The notes beneath the pieces were generated by a model. The model had not been told where the DNA came from. It saw only the letters and a program-made list of their open reading frames with translations, and ran no database searches. The translations under genes were made by a program, and so were the position numbers. From the NCBI GenBank assembly GCA_041612005.1, contig JBFILW010000045.1, positions 1 to 17,013 of the forward strand: DNA of 17,013 nt. The letters are read 5' to 3'. Shown here in pieces: positions 7,182 to 13,178 of this stretch (the first letter of the stretch is position 1; the number at the start of each line of letters is the position of its first letter). The stretch comes from JBFILW01 sp041612005 (lineage in GTDB: Bacteria > Gemmatimonadota > Gemmatimonadetes > Palauibacterales > Palauibacteraceae).

Positions 7182-7258
7182 ACGTTGTCCGCGGAATCGA
7201 TGCGGGCGGGCGGAAACTCAGCCGCCACGACATTCCCAAGAACAGAGGGGTAGACTCC

Positions 7259-7906
7259 ATGGTACGGAAAATCGTTGTTATAACGGCGGCCCTGGGCCTG
7301 AGCCTGAACACGGCAGCCACCGCCCAGAGCATCACTGTGGGTGGCGAGGGCGGCATCAACATCGCCAATGTCAGCGTCAGCGAGGACTTTTTTGATGGCA
7401 TAAACAAGAGTTCTCGCACTGGCTTCTGGGGCGGGATCTTTGCGTCCTTCGGGATCACGCCGATCTTCGGCGTGCGGCCAGAGGTTCTGTATTCCTCGAA
7501 CGGTTTCAAGCTCACGGATGCGGGCGACGAGTTGAAGGTGTCCGACAACTTCATCCAGATCCCCGTTCTTGTGGAAGCGGTGATCCCTGTCTCCGACAGC
7601 CCGATCCGGCCAGTCTTGTTCGCGGGTCCGGCCTTTGGCTTCGAGGCCAGTTGCAACGTCAAAGGGAATATCGGCGGGGTCTCTGCCTCCGACTCATGTG
7701 ACGACTTTGGCTTCGACGAGCGCAAGAAGACCAACTTCAGCATCATCTTCGGTGGCGAGCTTGGTGTGGAGACCGGCAAGGTGATTCCGGCCGTTGGCGT
7801 CCGGTACGACCTCGGTCTGACCAACCTGGACGATTCCGGCACCGGCGACTCGCTCAAAAACCGAACTCTGACCATCTACGGCCAGGTCGGTGTGCCTGTG
7901 AAGTAA
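7259..7906 (+). CDS. outer-membrane beta-barrel protein (porin-family-like), copy 1
   Basis: A 215-aa exported protein. A signal peptide (MVRKIVVITAALGLSLNTA) ends in ATA, with Gln as the first mature residue. The mature part is an alternating-residue beta-barrel pattern of the 'porin family' / outer membrane beta-barrel type, beginning ITVGGEGGINIANV and containing GFWGGIFASFGITPIFGVRPEVLYSS and VIPAVGVRYDLGLTNL, the usual antiparallel strands with short turns; it ends in a hydrophobic-Lys C-terminus. Two cysteines in one loop (CNVKG...SCDD) could form a disulfide and are kept in the paralogue. ATG 7259 has AGAGGGG upstream; a longer in-frame reading from 7145 would bury the signal peptide. 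It is about two-thirds identical by eye to the next gene. Transport or adhesion function is unknown. Confidence 0.85.
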   Translation: MVRKIVVITAALGLSLNTAATAQSITVGGEGGINIANVSVSEDFFDGINKSSRTGFWGGIFASFGITPIFGVRPEVLYSSNGFKLTDAGDELKVSDNFIQIPVLVEAVIPVSDSPIRPVLFAGPAFGFEASCNVKGNIGGVSASDSCDDFGFDERKKTNFSIIFGGELGVETGKVIPAVGVRYDLGLTNLDDSGTGDSLKNRTLTIYGQVGVPVK

Positions 7907-7918
7907 GCGGGACAAACG

Positions 7919-7960
7919 GAGCGGCTCTTCCTGTGACCAGGGCGAGCCGCTCTTTTTTTT
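7919..7960 (+). terminator. strong Rho-independent terminator (copy 1)
   Basis: GAGCGGCTC (7919-7927) and GAGCCGCTC (7944-7952) form a perfect 9-bp stem with a 16-nt loop, followed by eight T (7953-7960). It is 12 nt after the stop codon. A nearly identical structure follows the paralogue at 8714-8756. Confidence 0.92.
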
Positions 7961-8037
7961 GTGATGGGTGTGGAGGGCGCGGAGTAGGGTAAGTGCTCGA
8001 CGCATCGATGAAAATTCAAAGACAAGGGGTAGAAACA

Positions 8038-8694
8038 ATGGTACGGAAACTCGTAGTGGTGGCGGCCGCGCTGGGTCTCAGCCTGGGCTTCATCACGACA
8101 GCCTCCGCCCAGGAGATCATTGTGGGTGGTGAGGCGGGTCTCAACGTGGCCAATGTGAGCGTCGATGTTGACGTGTTCACCATCAAACCGGATTCGAAGA
8201 CCGGCTTCTGGGGCGGTCTTTTCGCGTCATTCGGGATCACGCCGATCTTCGGCGTGCGACCCGAAGTGCTGTACAGCTCCAAGGGCTTCAAAATCAGTGA
8301 CGCTGGCGATGAGTTGAAGCTGACCGAGAACTACATCCAGATCCCGGTCCTCTTCGAGGCCGTGATCCCGATTGCCAACAGTCCGGTCCGGCCGGTTGTG
8401 TTCCTGGGTCCCGCCATCGCCTTCGAGAGCAAGTGCAGTATTTCGGGCAGCGAAGGTGGAGTCTCCGTCTCCATCGATTGCGATGACCCGGTGGACGGTC
8501 TAGTCGAGCGCAAGAAGACCGACTTCAGCATCATCTTCGGTGGTGAGGCTGGGCTGAGGACCGGCAAGGTGATTCCTTTCGTGGGAGTCCGCTACGACCT
8601 GGGCCTCACGAACCTGGACGACTCCGACGATCCGGACTCGATCAAGAATCGCACCTGGACGTTTTATGGCGGTCTGGGCGTGCCGGTGAAGTAA
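8038..8694 (+). CDS. outer-membrane beta-barrel protein (porin-family-like), copy 2
   Basis: A 218-aa paralogue of the preceding gene. The signal peptide (MVRKLVVVAAALGLSLGFIT) ends in ASA, with Gln first in the mature chain. The barrel pattern is the same (IIVGGEAGLNVANV; ASFGITPIFGVRPEVLYSS; VIPFVGVRYDLGLTNL), and the loop cysteine pair is kept (CSISG...DCDD). Barrel strands and turns are strongly conserved between the copies, while the N-terminal loop (residues ~37-52) and the Cys loop (~130-152) diverge, which suggests exposed loops. ATG 8038 is preceded by AAGGGG (8024-8029). Only 77 nt separate the upstream terminator from this start, so it must carry its own promoter; none was clear. 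The function is unknown. Confidence 0.85.
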   Translation: MVRKLVVVAAALGLSLGFITTASAQEIIVGGEAGLNVANVSVDVDVFTIKPDSKTGFWGGLFASFGITPIFGVRPEVLYSSKGFKISDAGDELKLTENYIQIPVLFEAVIPIANSPVRPVVFLGPAIAFESKCSISGSEGGVSVSIDCDDPVDGLVERKKTDFSIIFGGEAGLRTGKVIPFVGVRYDLGLTNLDDSDDPDSIKNRTWTFYGGLGVPVK

Positions 8695-8713
8695 GCGATA
8701 CAGCGTACAAACG

Positions 8714-8756
8714 GAGCGGCTCTCCCTGTGACCGGGGCGAGCCGCTCTTGTTTTTG
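8714..8756 (+). terminator. Rho-independent terminator (copy 2)
   Basis: GAGCGGCTC (8714-8722) and GAGCCGCTC (8739-8747) form the same 9-bp stem as the copy-1 terminator, followed by TTGTTTTTG. On the minus strand the stem is followed by CGTTTGT, so it may also help stop the convergent DUF4097 transcript. Confidence 0.88.
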
Positions 8757-8830
8757 ATGTGTTCGAACGGGGCGCGGCGGTCCTACTCTAGCCCGGCGGG
8801 CGCGTTCGGCGGCTGATAGCTGATCGAGGT

Positions 8831-9709
8831 TCAGCTCTTCCGGATTTCGACTCCACCGTTGGTGGTGACCGCGCGAATCGGCTTGCCCCCAGAGCCGAGG
8901 TCCGTGCTGATGCGGCTCCGTTTGATGCGACCTTCCAGGGTGATCGGGAAGTCGATATCGAGGCCACCGTTGGTGGTTCCGGTCTCGAGGCGGGCCGAGT
9001 AACCCTCCGGGATCCGCATGTCGATGCCGCCGTTGGTCGTTCGGACGTCGAGGCCTGCCCCATCCCACCGATCGCCGCTCAGTGAGATATCGAGCCCGCC
9101 GTTGGTCGTCGCCCCCTCGACGTCGCCGGACAGACCGCGCAACTCGACGCCGCCGTTGGTGGTCCGGAAGTCGATTTCGCCGGACACATCGGCGATCGTG
9201 ATGCCACCGTTGGTGCTTCGGAGTTCGAGGTCCGAACTCCGCGGAACCAGAAGCTCAAAGCTCACCCACCAGTACTCGCCGTCATCGCCGTTGTGTCGGC
9301 CGTTCTGGTTGAACCGTGGTCCGGAAGCGCTCAACTCCATCCCGTCGATCTCGATCTCCACCTGGGTGGCGAGCTCGCGTGCCCGCTCCGCCGTCCCGGC
9401 GCGCGCGACGACCTTGGCTCGCACGTGCACGTCGCTACGGTTCTCGCCCGAGACGTGTACTCCGCCGTTGGGCCGGGCGTCGACTTCGATCGTGGCGCCG
9501 GTCGGCCGCAGGAAGATCTCCCGCACCTCGCAGTGGCGTTCGTAATCCCCGCGGTAATCTTCATCGCACCACTCGTCGTCGCCGACCACGGTCATCTGCC
9601 CGCTTGCGGGTCGGGGCGACGCCAGCCCCAATCCGACGGCAGCGGCTGCTATTAACAGCCCGAAGCCACTGCAGTGCGTGAGCAGATTACCGAATGCCCT
9701 CATCATCAT
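8831..9709 (-). CDS. secreted DUF4097-type beta-strand repeat protein with TNGG repeats
   Basis: A 292-aa exported protein. ATG 9709 is chosen, the first of three consecutive ATG codons, because AAGGAG lies 6 nt upstream. The signal peptide ends near PASG, with Gln38 first in the mature chain. From about residue 70 onward it is a beta-helix-like repeat array: TNGG at 166-169, 184-187, 202-205, 225-228, 246-249 and 283-286, plus an outlying PNGG at 80-83. Each is followed by alternating hydrophobic residues (GITIADVSG, GVELRGLSG, GLDISLSG). This matches the DUF4097 family, often called putative adhesins. A cysteine pair (C48, C60) near the mature N-terminus may form a disulfide. In many genomes the family sits by sigma/anti-sigma genes; none is adjacent here. 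The function is unknown. Confidence 0.88.
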   Translation of the reverse strand: MMMRAFGNLLTHCSGFGLLIAAAAVGLGLASPRPASGQMTVVGDDEWCDEDYRGDYERHCEVREIFLRPTGATIEVDARPNGGVHVSGENRSDVHVRAKVVARAGTAERARELATQVEIEIDGMELSASGPRFNQNGRHNGDDGEYWWVSFELLVPRSSDLELRSTNGGITIADVSGEIDFRTTNGGVELRGLSGDVEGATTNGGLDISLSGDRWDGAGLDVRTTNGGIDMRIPEGYSARLETGTTNGGLDIDFPITLEGRIKRSRISTDLGSGGKPIRAVTTNGGVEIRKS

Positions 9710-9804
9710 CTCAGACTCCTTGCCGAGCTCGCCATGTGTCGGGATCCCTGATTGTGGGACAGCGCCCACGCGCAAATGGTTCAAGTGCGTGCGCCACCGG
9801 GGCA

Positions 9805-9838
9805 AGAAAAAGCGCGATCCCGATGAAGGATCGCGCTT
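9805..9838 (-). terminator. strong Rho-independent terminator of the TonB_C-like gene
   Basis: On the minus strand AAGCGCGATCC and GGATCGCGCTT (9838-9828 and 9820-9810) form a perfect 11-bp stem around a 7-nt loop, followed by a T-rich run (complement of 9804-9810). It lies 27 nt after the stop at 9866 and upstream of the DUF4097 start, so these two minus-strand genes are separate transcripts. Confidence 0.9.
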
Positions 9839-9865
9839 GTCCCGATCGGACTGTGGAACCTGTTC

Positions 9866-10324
9866 CTACAGTCTTGGAAGCGGAAGCGTGAGAGAAACGG
9901 CCGGGTCACGATGCCCGGGCGCGATCTGGATCGGGATCGTGATCCATGCCTCGATCGGTCTTTCGGCTCGCTCGGCTGGCTCGAATCGCATCATACCTGC
10001 GATCGTCGCGCCCATTTCATCCACATACAAGCTACTGGAGGTCTTGCAGATCCGGGTCAGCTTGACCATTCCGTCCTCGCCGACGAGAACATCCACCGTC
10101 GCGGTTCCGCCCGCGATGCCGTTCTCACTGAACCACAACTCCGCTGCCTCGATCGCGAATCGGATCTCGCCCTTGTTGATGATCTCGGGGGGGATGATCG
10201 CCGCGAGGTCCTCCGTGCAGTACATATGCGAGCCGGAGGGAGATACCGCGCTGGCGGTGCTGACCGGGACGAGGAGCGCAAGGAAGCAAAACGCGGCCAC
10301 GGACCGCAGTGTCACCTGTGCCAT
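9866..10324 (-). CDS. secreted protein with TonB C-terminal-like domain
   Basis: A 152-aa exported protein. The signal peptide, MAQVTLRSVAAFCFLALLVP with a STASA cleavage region, is followed by about 40 residues that include a lone Cys36. Then, at residues ~72-134, comes a TonB_C-type pattern: GGTATVDVLVGEDGMVKLTR, a helix region (SLYVDEMGATIAGMM) and RFEPAERAERPIEAWITIPIQI. In TonB this domain touches outer-membrane receptors. Here the proline-rich spacer and a retained N-terminal membrane anchor are missing, so it is probably a free periplasmic or surface protein rather than an energy transducer. The start ATG 10324 has GGAG 8 nt upstream. A perfect terminator follows. The role is inferred only from the domain. 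Confidence 0.8.
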   Translation of the reverse strand: MAQVTLRSVAAFCFLALLVPVSTASAVSPSGSHMYCTEDLAAIIPPEIINKGEIRFAIEAAELWFSENGIAGGTATVDVLVGEDGMVKLTRICKTSSSLYVDEMGATIAGMMRFEPAERAERPIEAWITIPIQIAPGHRDPAVSLTLPLPRL

Positions 10325-10629
10325 AGAGCCGTCTCCAGCTGTCGAGACTTCCACGCTCCCAAACCGGAGCGGTCGGTCGGCGTCATGCCGAAACAAGCCA
10401 CAGAATAATATTCAGCAGGGTATCCGGTCCACCGCGGCCACCGGCGGTCCGCACCCGGGCGTTTCGGAGCCTCACCCTTTACCTACGGGGCCAGCGTCCT
10501 TCAAGTTCCACCCTCGACCGAATCCGTCGTCGTTTCCCGTCGGATACCCCGTTCGCCGGTCTGTCGCCGGCCGCGGGCGGCCGGTAGGATGAAGCTGCCG
10601 CTCCCAGTTCACCGGAGCCTGGAGCACTG
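10325..10629. other. 305-nt divergent intergenic region
   Basis: It separates the minus-strand TonB_C-like gene from the plus-strand beta-barrel/KAS III operon, so it should hold both promoters. An AT-rich island GAATAATATTC (10403-10413, 5-bp arms) contains TATTAT on the minus strand, a candidate -10 box about 80 nt before ATG 10324. Near the plus-strand gene there is an 18-nt GC palindrome (10567-10584) followed by TAGGAT (10585-10590), a weak -10 candidate. No gene was found in it. Confidence 0.4.
10567..10584. promoter_or_regulatory. 18-nt GC palindrome upstream of the beta-barrel/KAS III operon
   Basis: CCGGCCGC and GCGGCCGG flank a central GG, giving perfect 8-bp arms, and abut TAGGAT (10585-10590). 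It could be an operator or a leader stem. It ends 45 nt before ATG 10630. The function is not established. Confidence 0.4.
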
Positions 10630-11394
10630 ATGCATCGCTCGTCGCAGATCGCCGGAGCCGTCCTCGCCACCCTGCTGGGGTTCACGGTCCCGCCTGCGCT
10701 CAGCGCGCAGGAAGGGCCGCCATCCCCAGCCGGCGCGGTGGGGCAGGCAGTGTGGCCGATCGAGGTGACCCCGTTTGTCGGCGCCTTTGCGCCGGTCGCA
10801 GAGCTGCTCACGTTTTCGGCCACGGGCCTCATCCTCGGTGTCCCGGTCAGGGTCACTCTGGCCGGAAAGCAGATGAGCTCGGTCGCCCTCGGAGGCCGGG
10901 TCTCGGGTTGGTTCACCACGCGGCTCGGCGCTGAAGGTACCTTCACCTACGCGTTCAGCGACCTCGACATCATGCAGACGATCGAGATACCCACCGAGCC
11001 GGACCGCATCCAGAACTTCACGGCCGGTGCGAGTGTGTGGACCGCGGCCGTTCGCGTGTTGTACCGCCTGGCGAGGATCGAACAATCGGCCGTCATCCTG
11101 GTTGGTGTGGGTCCCGCCATCATCAGCCGAGGCGGCAGCGCTTATGATGCACCGGCCCTCGACCTCCCGAACGCCGGGGCGATCAAAGGGACGACCGATC
11201 TGGGCGGAGTGTTCGATCTCGGTGTGAGAATCGATGCCAGCTCCAGGGTCGCGATTCGTCTCGACGCGGAGGCGTACTTGTACTCAGCTTCGCTGTCACT
11301 GGCCAATCCCATATTTGCGGGAGGCAATCCGGCTTCCAGTTCGAAATTCCAGACGGACGTCGTTCTTTCCGGCGGTCTGTCGATCGGTCTCTGA
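10630..11394 (+). CDS. outer-membrane beta-barrel protein, hypothetical
   Basis: A 254-aa exported protein. The signal peptide (MHRSSQIAGAVLATLLGFTV) ends in LSA, with Gln first in the mature chain. The rest alternates hydrophobic and polar residues as in an outer-membrane barrel (EVTPFVGAFAPVAELL; VALGGRVSGWFTTRLGAEG; VWTAAVRVLYRLAR; AVILVGVGPAIISRGG; GVFDLGVRIDASSRVAIRLD) and ends in FQTDVVLSGGLSIGL, a typical last strand. It is not closely similar to the tandem beta-barrel pair upstream. ATG 10630 has GGAG 5 nt upstream. Its stop is 10 nt before the KAS III gene, so the two are very likely co-transcribed. The specific role is unknown. Confidence 0.75.
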   Translation: MHRSSQIAGAVLATLLGFTVPPALSAQEGPPSPAGAVGQAVWPIEVTPFVGAFAPVAELLTFSATGLILGVPVRVTLAGKQMSSVALGGRVSGWFTTRLGAEGTFTYAFSDLDIMQTIEIPTEPDRIQNFTAGASVWTAAVRVLYRLARIEQSAVILVGVGPAIISRGGSAYDAPALDLPNAGAIKGTTDLGGVFDLGVRIDASSRVAIRLDAEAYLYSASLSLANPIFAGGNPASSSKFQTDVVLSGGLSIGL

Positions 11395-11404
11395 AAGGGT
11401 CAAG

Positions 11405-12403
11405 ATGCCACAAGCGAGAATAGTCGCGACCGGGTTTTGTGTCCCCGAGCGGGTGGTCAGCAACGAGGAGCTTACCGGCTTCATGGATACGTCGGACGAG
11501 TGGATTCGCCAGCGTTCCGGCATCGAAGAGCGCCACTGGGTGGAGGAGGGCGAGGGCGGAACGGAGCTTGGCGTCGCGGCAGCTCGTCAGGCGCTGGATG
11601 GAGCGGGACTCACACCGGATGATGTCGACTGTGTGATCGTCGCGACTCTGAGCCCGGACCACTTCTTCCCGGGCACCGGCGTCTTCATCCAGCGCACGCT
11701 CGGCATCCCGGCCGGCGTGCCGTGCCTCGACGTGAGAAATCAGTGCTCCGGCTTCATCTACGGCCTTTCGGTCGCCAACGCCTGGATCCGCGGCGGTCAG
11801 TACGAGTGCGTTCTTCTGATCGGAGTCGAGGTGCACTCCACGGGGCTCGACAAGACGACCGCCGGACGGGATACAGCTGTCCTGTTCGGCGACGGGGCGG
11901 GTGCCGTCCTCCTGGTGCCGACGAGTGAGCCCGATCGGGGAGTGCTGTCCGTACACATTCACGCGGACGGACGCTACGCGGAGAAGTTGTGGGTGGAGGC
12001 GCCCGCCTGCCGCTACGATCCGATCATCAGCGACCGGTACATCGAGCAGGGAATGATGCGGCCGAAGATGGAGGGCCGCGAGGTGTTCAAGAACGCCGTG
12101 GTTCGAATGCCGGAGTCCGTCCGCGAGGCGCTCGAGACGAACGGCCTCGCCGTGGAGGACCTGGACATGGTGATCCCGCACCAGGCCAACCTCCGCATCT
12201 CCCAGGCCGTGCAGAAGGCGCTCGGCCTGCCCGATCACAAGGTGTTCAACAACATTCAGCGCTACGGGAACACGACCGCCGCCACCATCCCGATCGCGCT
12301 CCACGAGTGCCTGGCGGCGGGCGGCATCGCGGACGGTGATCTGGTATGTCTCACGGCGTTCGGCTCCGGATTCACCTGGGGCAGCGCCCTCATCCGCTGG
12401 TAA
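11405..12403 (+). CDS. 3-oxoacyl-ACP synthase III family protein (FabH-like ketosynthase)
   Basis: A 332-aa thiolase-fold enzyme of the KAS III family. FabH condenses acyl-CoA with malonyl-ACP to begin fatty-acid synthesis; relatives make secondary metabolites. All three catalytic residues are present: Cys114 in RNQCSGFIYG, His259 in IPHQANLR and Asn289 in QRYGNTTAA. The N-terminal hallmark MDTSDEWIRQRSGIEER and the C-terminal glycine-rich AFGSGFTWGSALIRW are also present. Length is standard. ATG 11405 has AAGGG 5 nt upstream; the in-frame extension to 11234 lies inside the upstream gene. The neighbours are not other fab genes but a beta-barrel protein (10 nt upstream) and a bacilliredoxin-like gene (20 nt downstream). 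It may therefore be a specialised ketosynthase rather than the housekeeping FabH. The substrate is unknown. Confidence 0.93.
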   Translation: MPQARIVATGFCVPERVVSNEELTGFMDTSDEWIRQRSGIEERHWVEEGEGGTELGVAAARQALDGAGLTPDDVDCVIVATLSPDHFFPGTGVFIQRTLGIPAGVPCLDVRNQCSGFIYGLSVANAWIRGGQYECVLLIGVEVHSTGLDKTTAGRDTAVLFGDGAGAVLLVPTSEPDRGVLSVHIHADGRYAEKLWVEAPACRYDPIISDRYIEQGMMRPKMEGREVFKNAVVRMPESVREALETNGLAVEDLDMVIPHQANLRISQAVQKALGLPDHKVFNNIQRYGNTTAATIPIALHECLAAGGIADGDLVCLTAFGSGFTWGSALIRW

Positions 12404-12423
12404 GAGCCTCCCGGAGAACTGGA

Positions 12424-12777
12424 ATGGCTAGTGGTGATCGACTGCTCCCGCTTCACGACGAGGCCGACCTCGACCGCGCGGTCGCGAGCGGCGCGACGGT
12501 GCTCTACAAGCACAGCGACCGCTGCTTCATGTGCCGGCGCTCACTGCGCCATGTGGAGCGATTCGCGGAGGAACGGCCCGAGGTTGCCGTCTATATCGTC
12601 GATGTCATTGGCCAGCGCGCACTGTCAGCACGAATTGCCGAGAGGCTCGATGTGCCGCACGAATCTCCGCAGGCGATCTTGATTCGGGACGGTATGCTGG
12701 TGTGGAGCGGATCGCATCTCGGTGTCACAACCGGGGCGCTCGCAAAAGAAACTGACCGTCTGACGGACGCGGGCTGA
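12424..12777 (+). CDS. YtxJ/BrxC-like bacilliredoxin (thioredoxin fold)
   Basis: A 117-aa cytosolic protein of the YtxJ type, known in bacillithiol-using bacteria as BrxC, which removes bacillithiol from oxidised protein thiols. The thioredoxin-fold core is visible: VLYKHSDRC34FMC37RRS, then VAVYIVDV, the cis-Pro segment SPQAILI (Pro82) and MLVWSGSHLGVTTGAL, a close match to the family's 'W..SH..it...l' end. Typical BrxC proteins have a single active-site Cys (CxxS); here there is a CxxC pair, so a dithiol mechanism is possible. ATG 12424 has GGAGAA (12413-12418) upstream. It is the last gene of the three-gene run 10630-12777. Whether this organism makes bacillithiol cannot be seen here. Confidence 0.85.
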   Translation: MASGDRLLPLHDEADLDRAVASGATVLYKHSDRCFMCRRSLRHVERFAEERPEVAVYIVDVIGQRALSARIAERLDVPHESPQAILIRDGMLVWSGSHLGVTTGALAKETDRLTDAG

Positions 12778-12780
12778 GCC

Positions 12781-12811
12781 GTCGTTCGGTTCGTTCTCCG
12801 ACTCGGACGAC
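12781..12811. terminator. weak hairpin between convergent genes
   Basis: GTCGTTCG (12781-12788) and CGGACGAC (12804-12811) form an 8-bp stem with one G-U pair and a 15-nt loop, just after the stop of the bacilliredoxin gene and before the stop of the convergent 94-aa gene. No T-run follows on either strand, so this is only a possible terminator. Confidence 0.3.
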
Positions 12812-12828
12812 CGCCGTGCAATCCGGGC

Positions 12829-13113
12829 TCAGGGCACCCAGATCTTCTTCGCCCACACCGTTTCGACGCCGGACGGGAAGCTCATTCGCTTGTCGGACTT
12901 GGTATGGAAGATGAACCCCGCGTAGGCTGTCAGGTACTCGTGCGTCTTCTTTCGAAATCCGCCCAGGGTCTGGACCACGAGGCCCGAGTCCATGCGGCTC
13001 AGGATACGCTGGAACTCGTCCGGCTCTAGATCGACGATCGCTCCCGACGCTTTGATCGCTTGCGCGATCGCCGCGGCGGCGGCCGCGCCGGCACCTGCAC
13101 CCGCTGCTGCCAT
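12829..13113 (-). CDS. conserved-looking small hypothetical protein (94 aa)
   Basis: No named family is assigned. The protein starts with an Ala/Gly-rich stretch (MAAAGAGAGAAAAAAIAQAI) that could be a helix or a weak membrane segment. It continues with a soluble-looking domain: GAIVDLEPDEFQRILSR, VVQTLGGFRKKTHEYLTAYA, FIFHTKSDKRMSFP and a C-terminal AKKIWVP. The layout (Ala-rich leader, EPxEFxRIL, then KKIWxP at the end) looks like a small, widely spread 'hypothetical protein' type from memory, but no function is known. A strong ribosome-binding site (GGGGAGG, 7 nt before ATG 13113) supports expression. It diverges from the OsmC-like gene with 65 nt between starts. It has no cysteine and no catalytic motif. 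Confidence 0.75.
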   Translation of the reverse strand: MAAAGAGAGAAAAAAIAQAIKASGAIVDLEPDEFQRILSRMDSGLVVQTLGGFRKKTHEYLTAYAGFIFHTKSDKRMSFPSGVETVWAKKIWVP

Positions 13114-13178
13114 TATGATACCTCCCCAAAGCGTATAGAATAGACGGCCAGGAGCGCCGCGAAAACAGGAGACGACGA
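13114..13178. promoter_or_regulatory. 65-nt divergent promoter region
   Basis: TAGAAT (13136-13141) on the plus strand, 38 nt before ATG 13179, and TATTCT (13143-13138) on the minus strand, 25 nt before ATG 13113, overlap and are candidate -10 boxes for the two divergent genes. The -35 matches are weak. The overlap would make the two promoters compete. Confidence 0.35.

Larger units (their letters stand above)
6960..7258. other. 299-nt intergenic region with leader elements
   Basis: No credible gene is seen here. It holds a short GGGCG/CGCCC hairpin (6965-6977), a 12-nt palindrome AGCTCTAGAGCT (6995-7006), a promoter-like pair (7069-7098), two further hairpins (7102-7123 and 7157-7181) and the ribosome-binding site AGAGGGG before ATG 7259. 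The last ~150 nt probably form a structured mRNA leader for the first beta-barrel gene. Confidence 0.6.
7259..8756 (+). repeat. tandem duplication of gene plus terminator
   Basis: The two beta-barrel genes, their start contexts (ATGGTACGGAAA) and the terminators after them (ACAAACGGAGCGGCTCT, shared word for word) are clearly related. The duplicated unit therefore ran from the start codon, or just before it, through the terminator. The leader of copy 1 (promoter TACCTTTA and hairpins) has no obvious counterpart in front of copy 2. Confidence 0.85.

Noticed and set aside
7145..7258. N-terminal extension of the first beta-barrel protein
   Set aside because: It would place about 38 residues before a clear signal peptide, and a good ribosome-binding site precedes ATG 7259.
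8855..9215. Possible CRISPR or tandem DNA repeat (recurring CCGTTGGT)
   Set aside because: Spacing is irregular and always in frame with TNGG in a coding sequence; the repeats are in the protein, not an array with spacers.
9678..10592. Plus-strand open frame (~304 codons) across two minus-strand genes
   Set aside because: It crosses a terminator and both minus-strand genes and has no recognisable motif.
11234..11404. N-terminal extension of the KAS III protein
   Set aside because: It lies inside the preceding gene; ATG 11405 with AAGGG upstream gives the normal family N-terminus.
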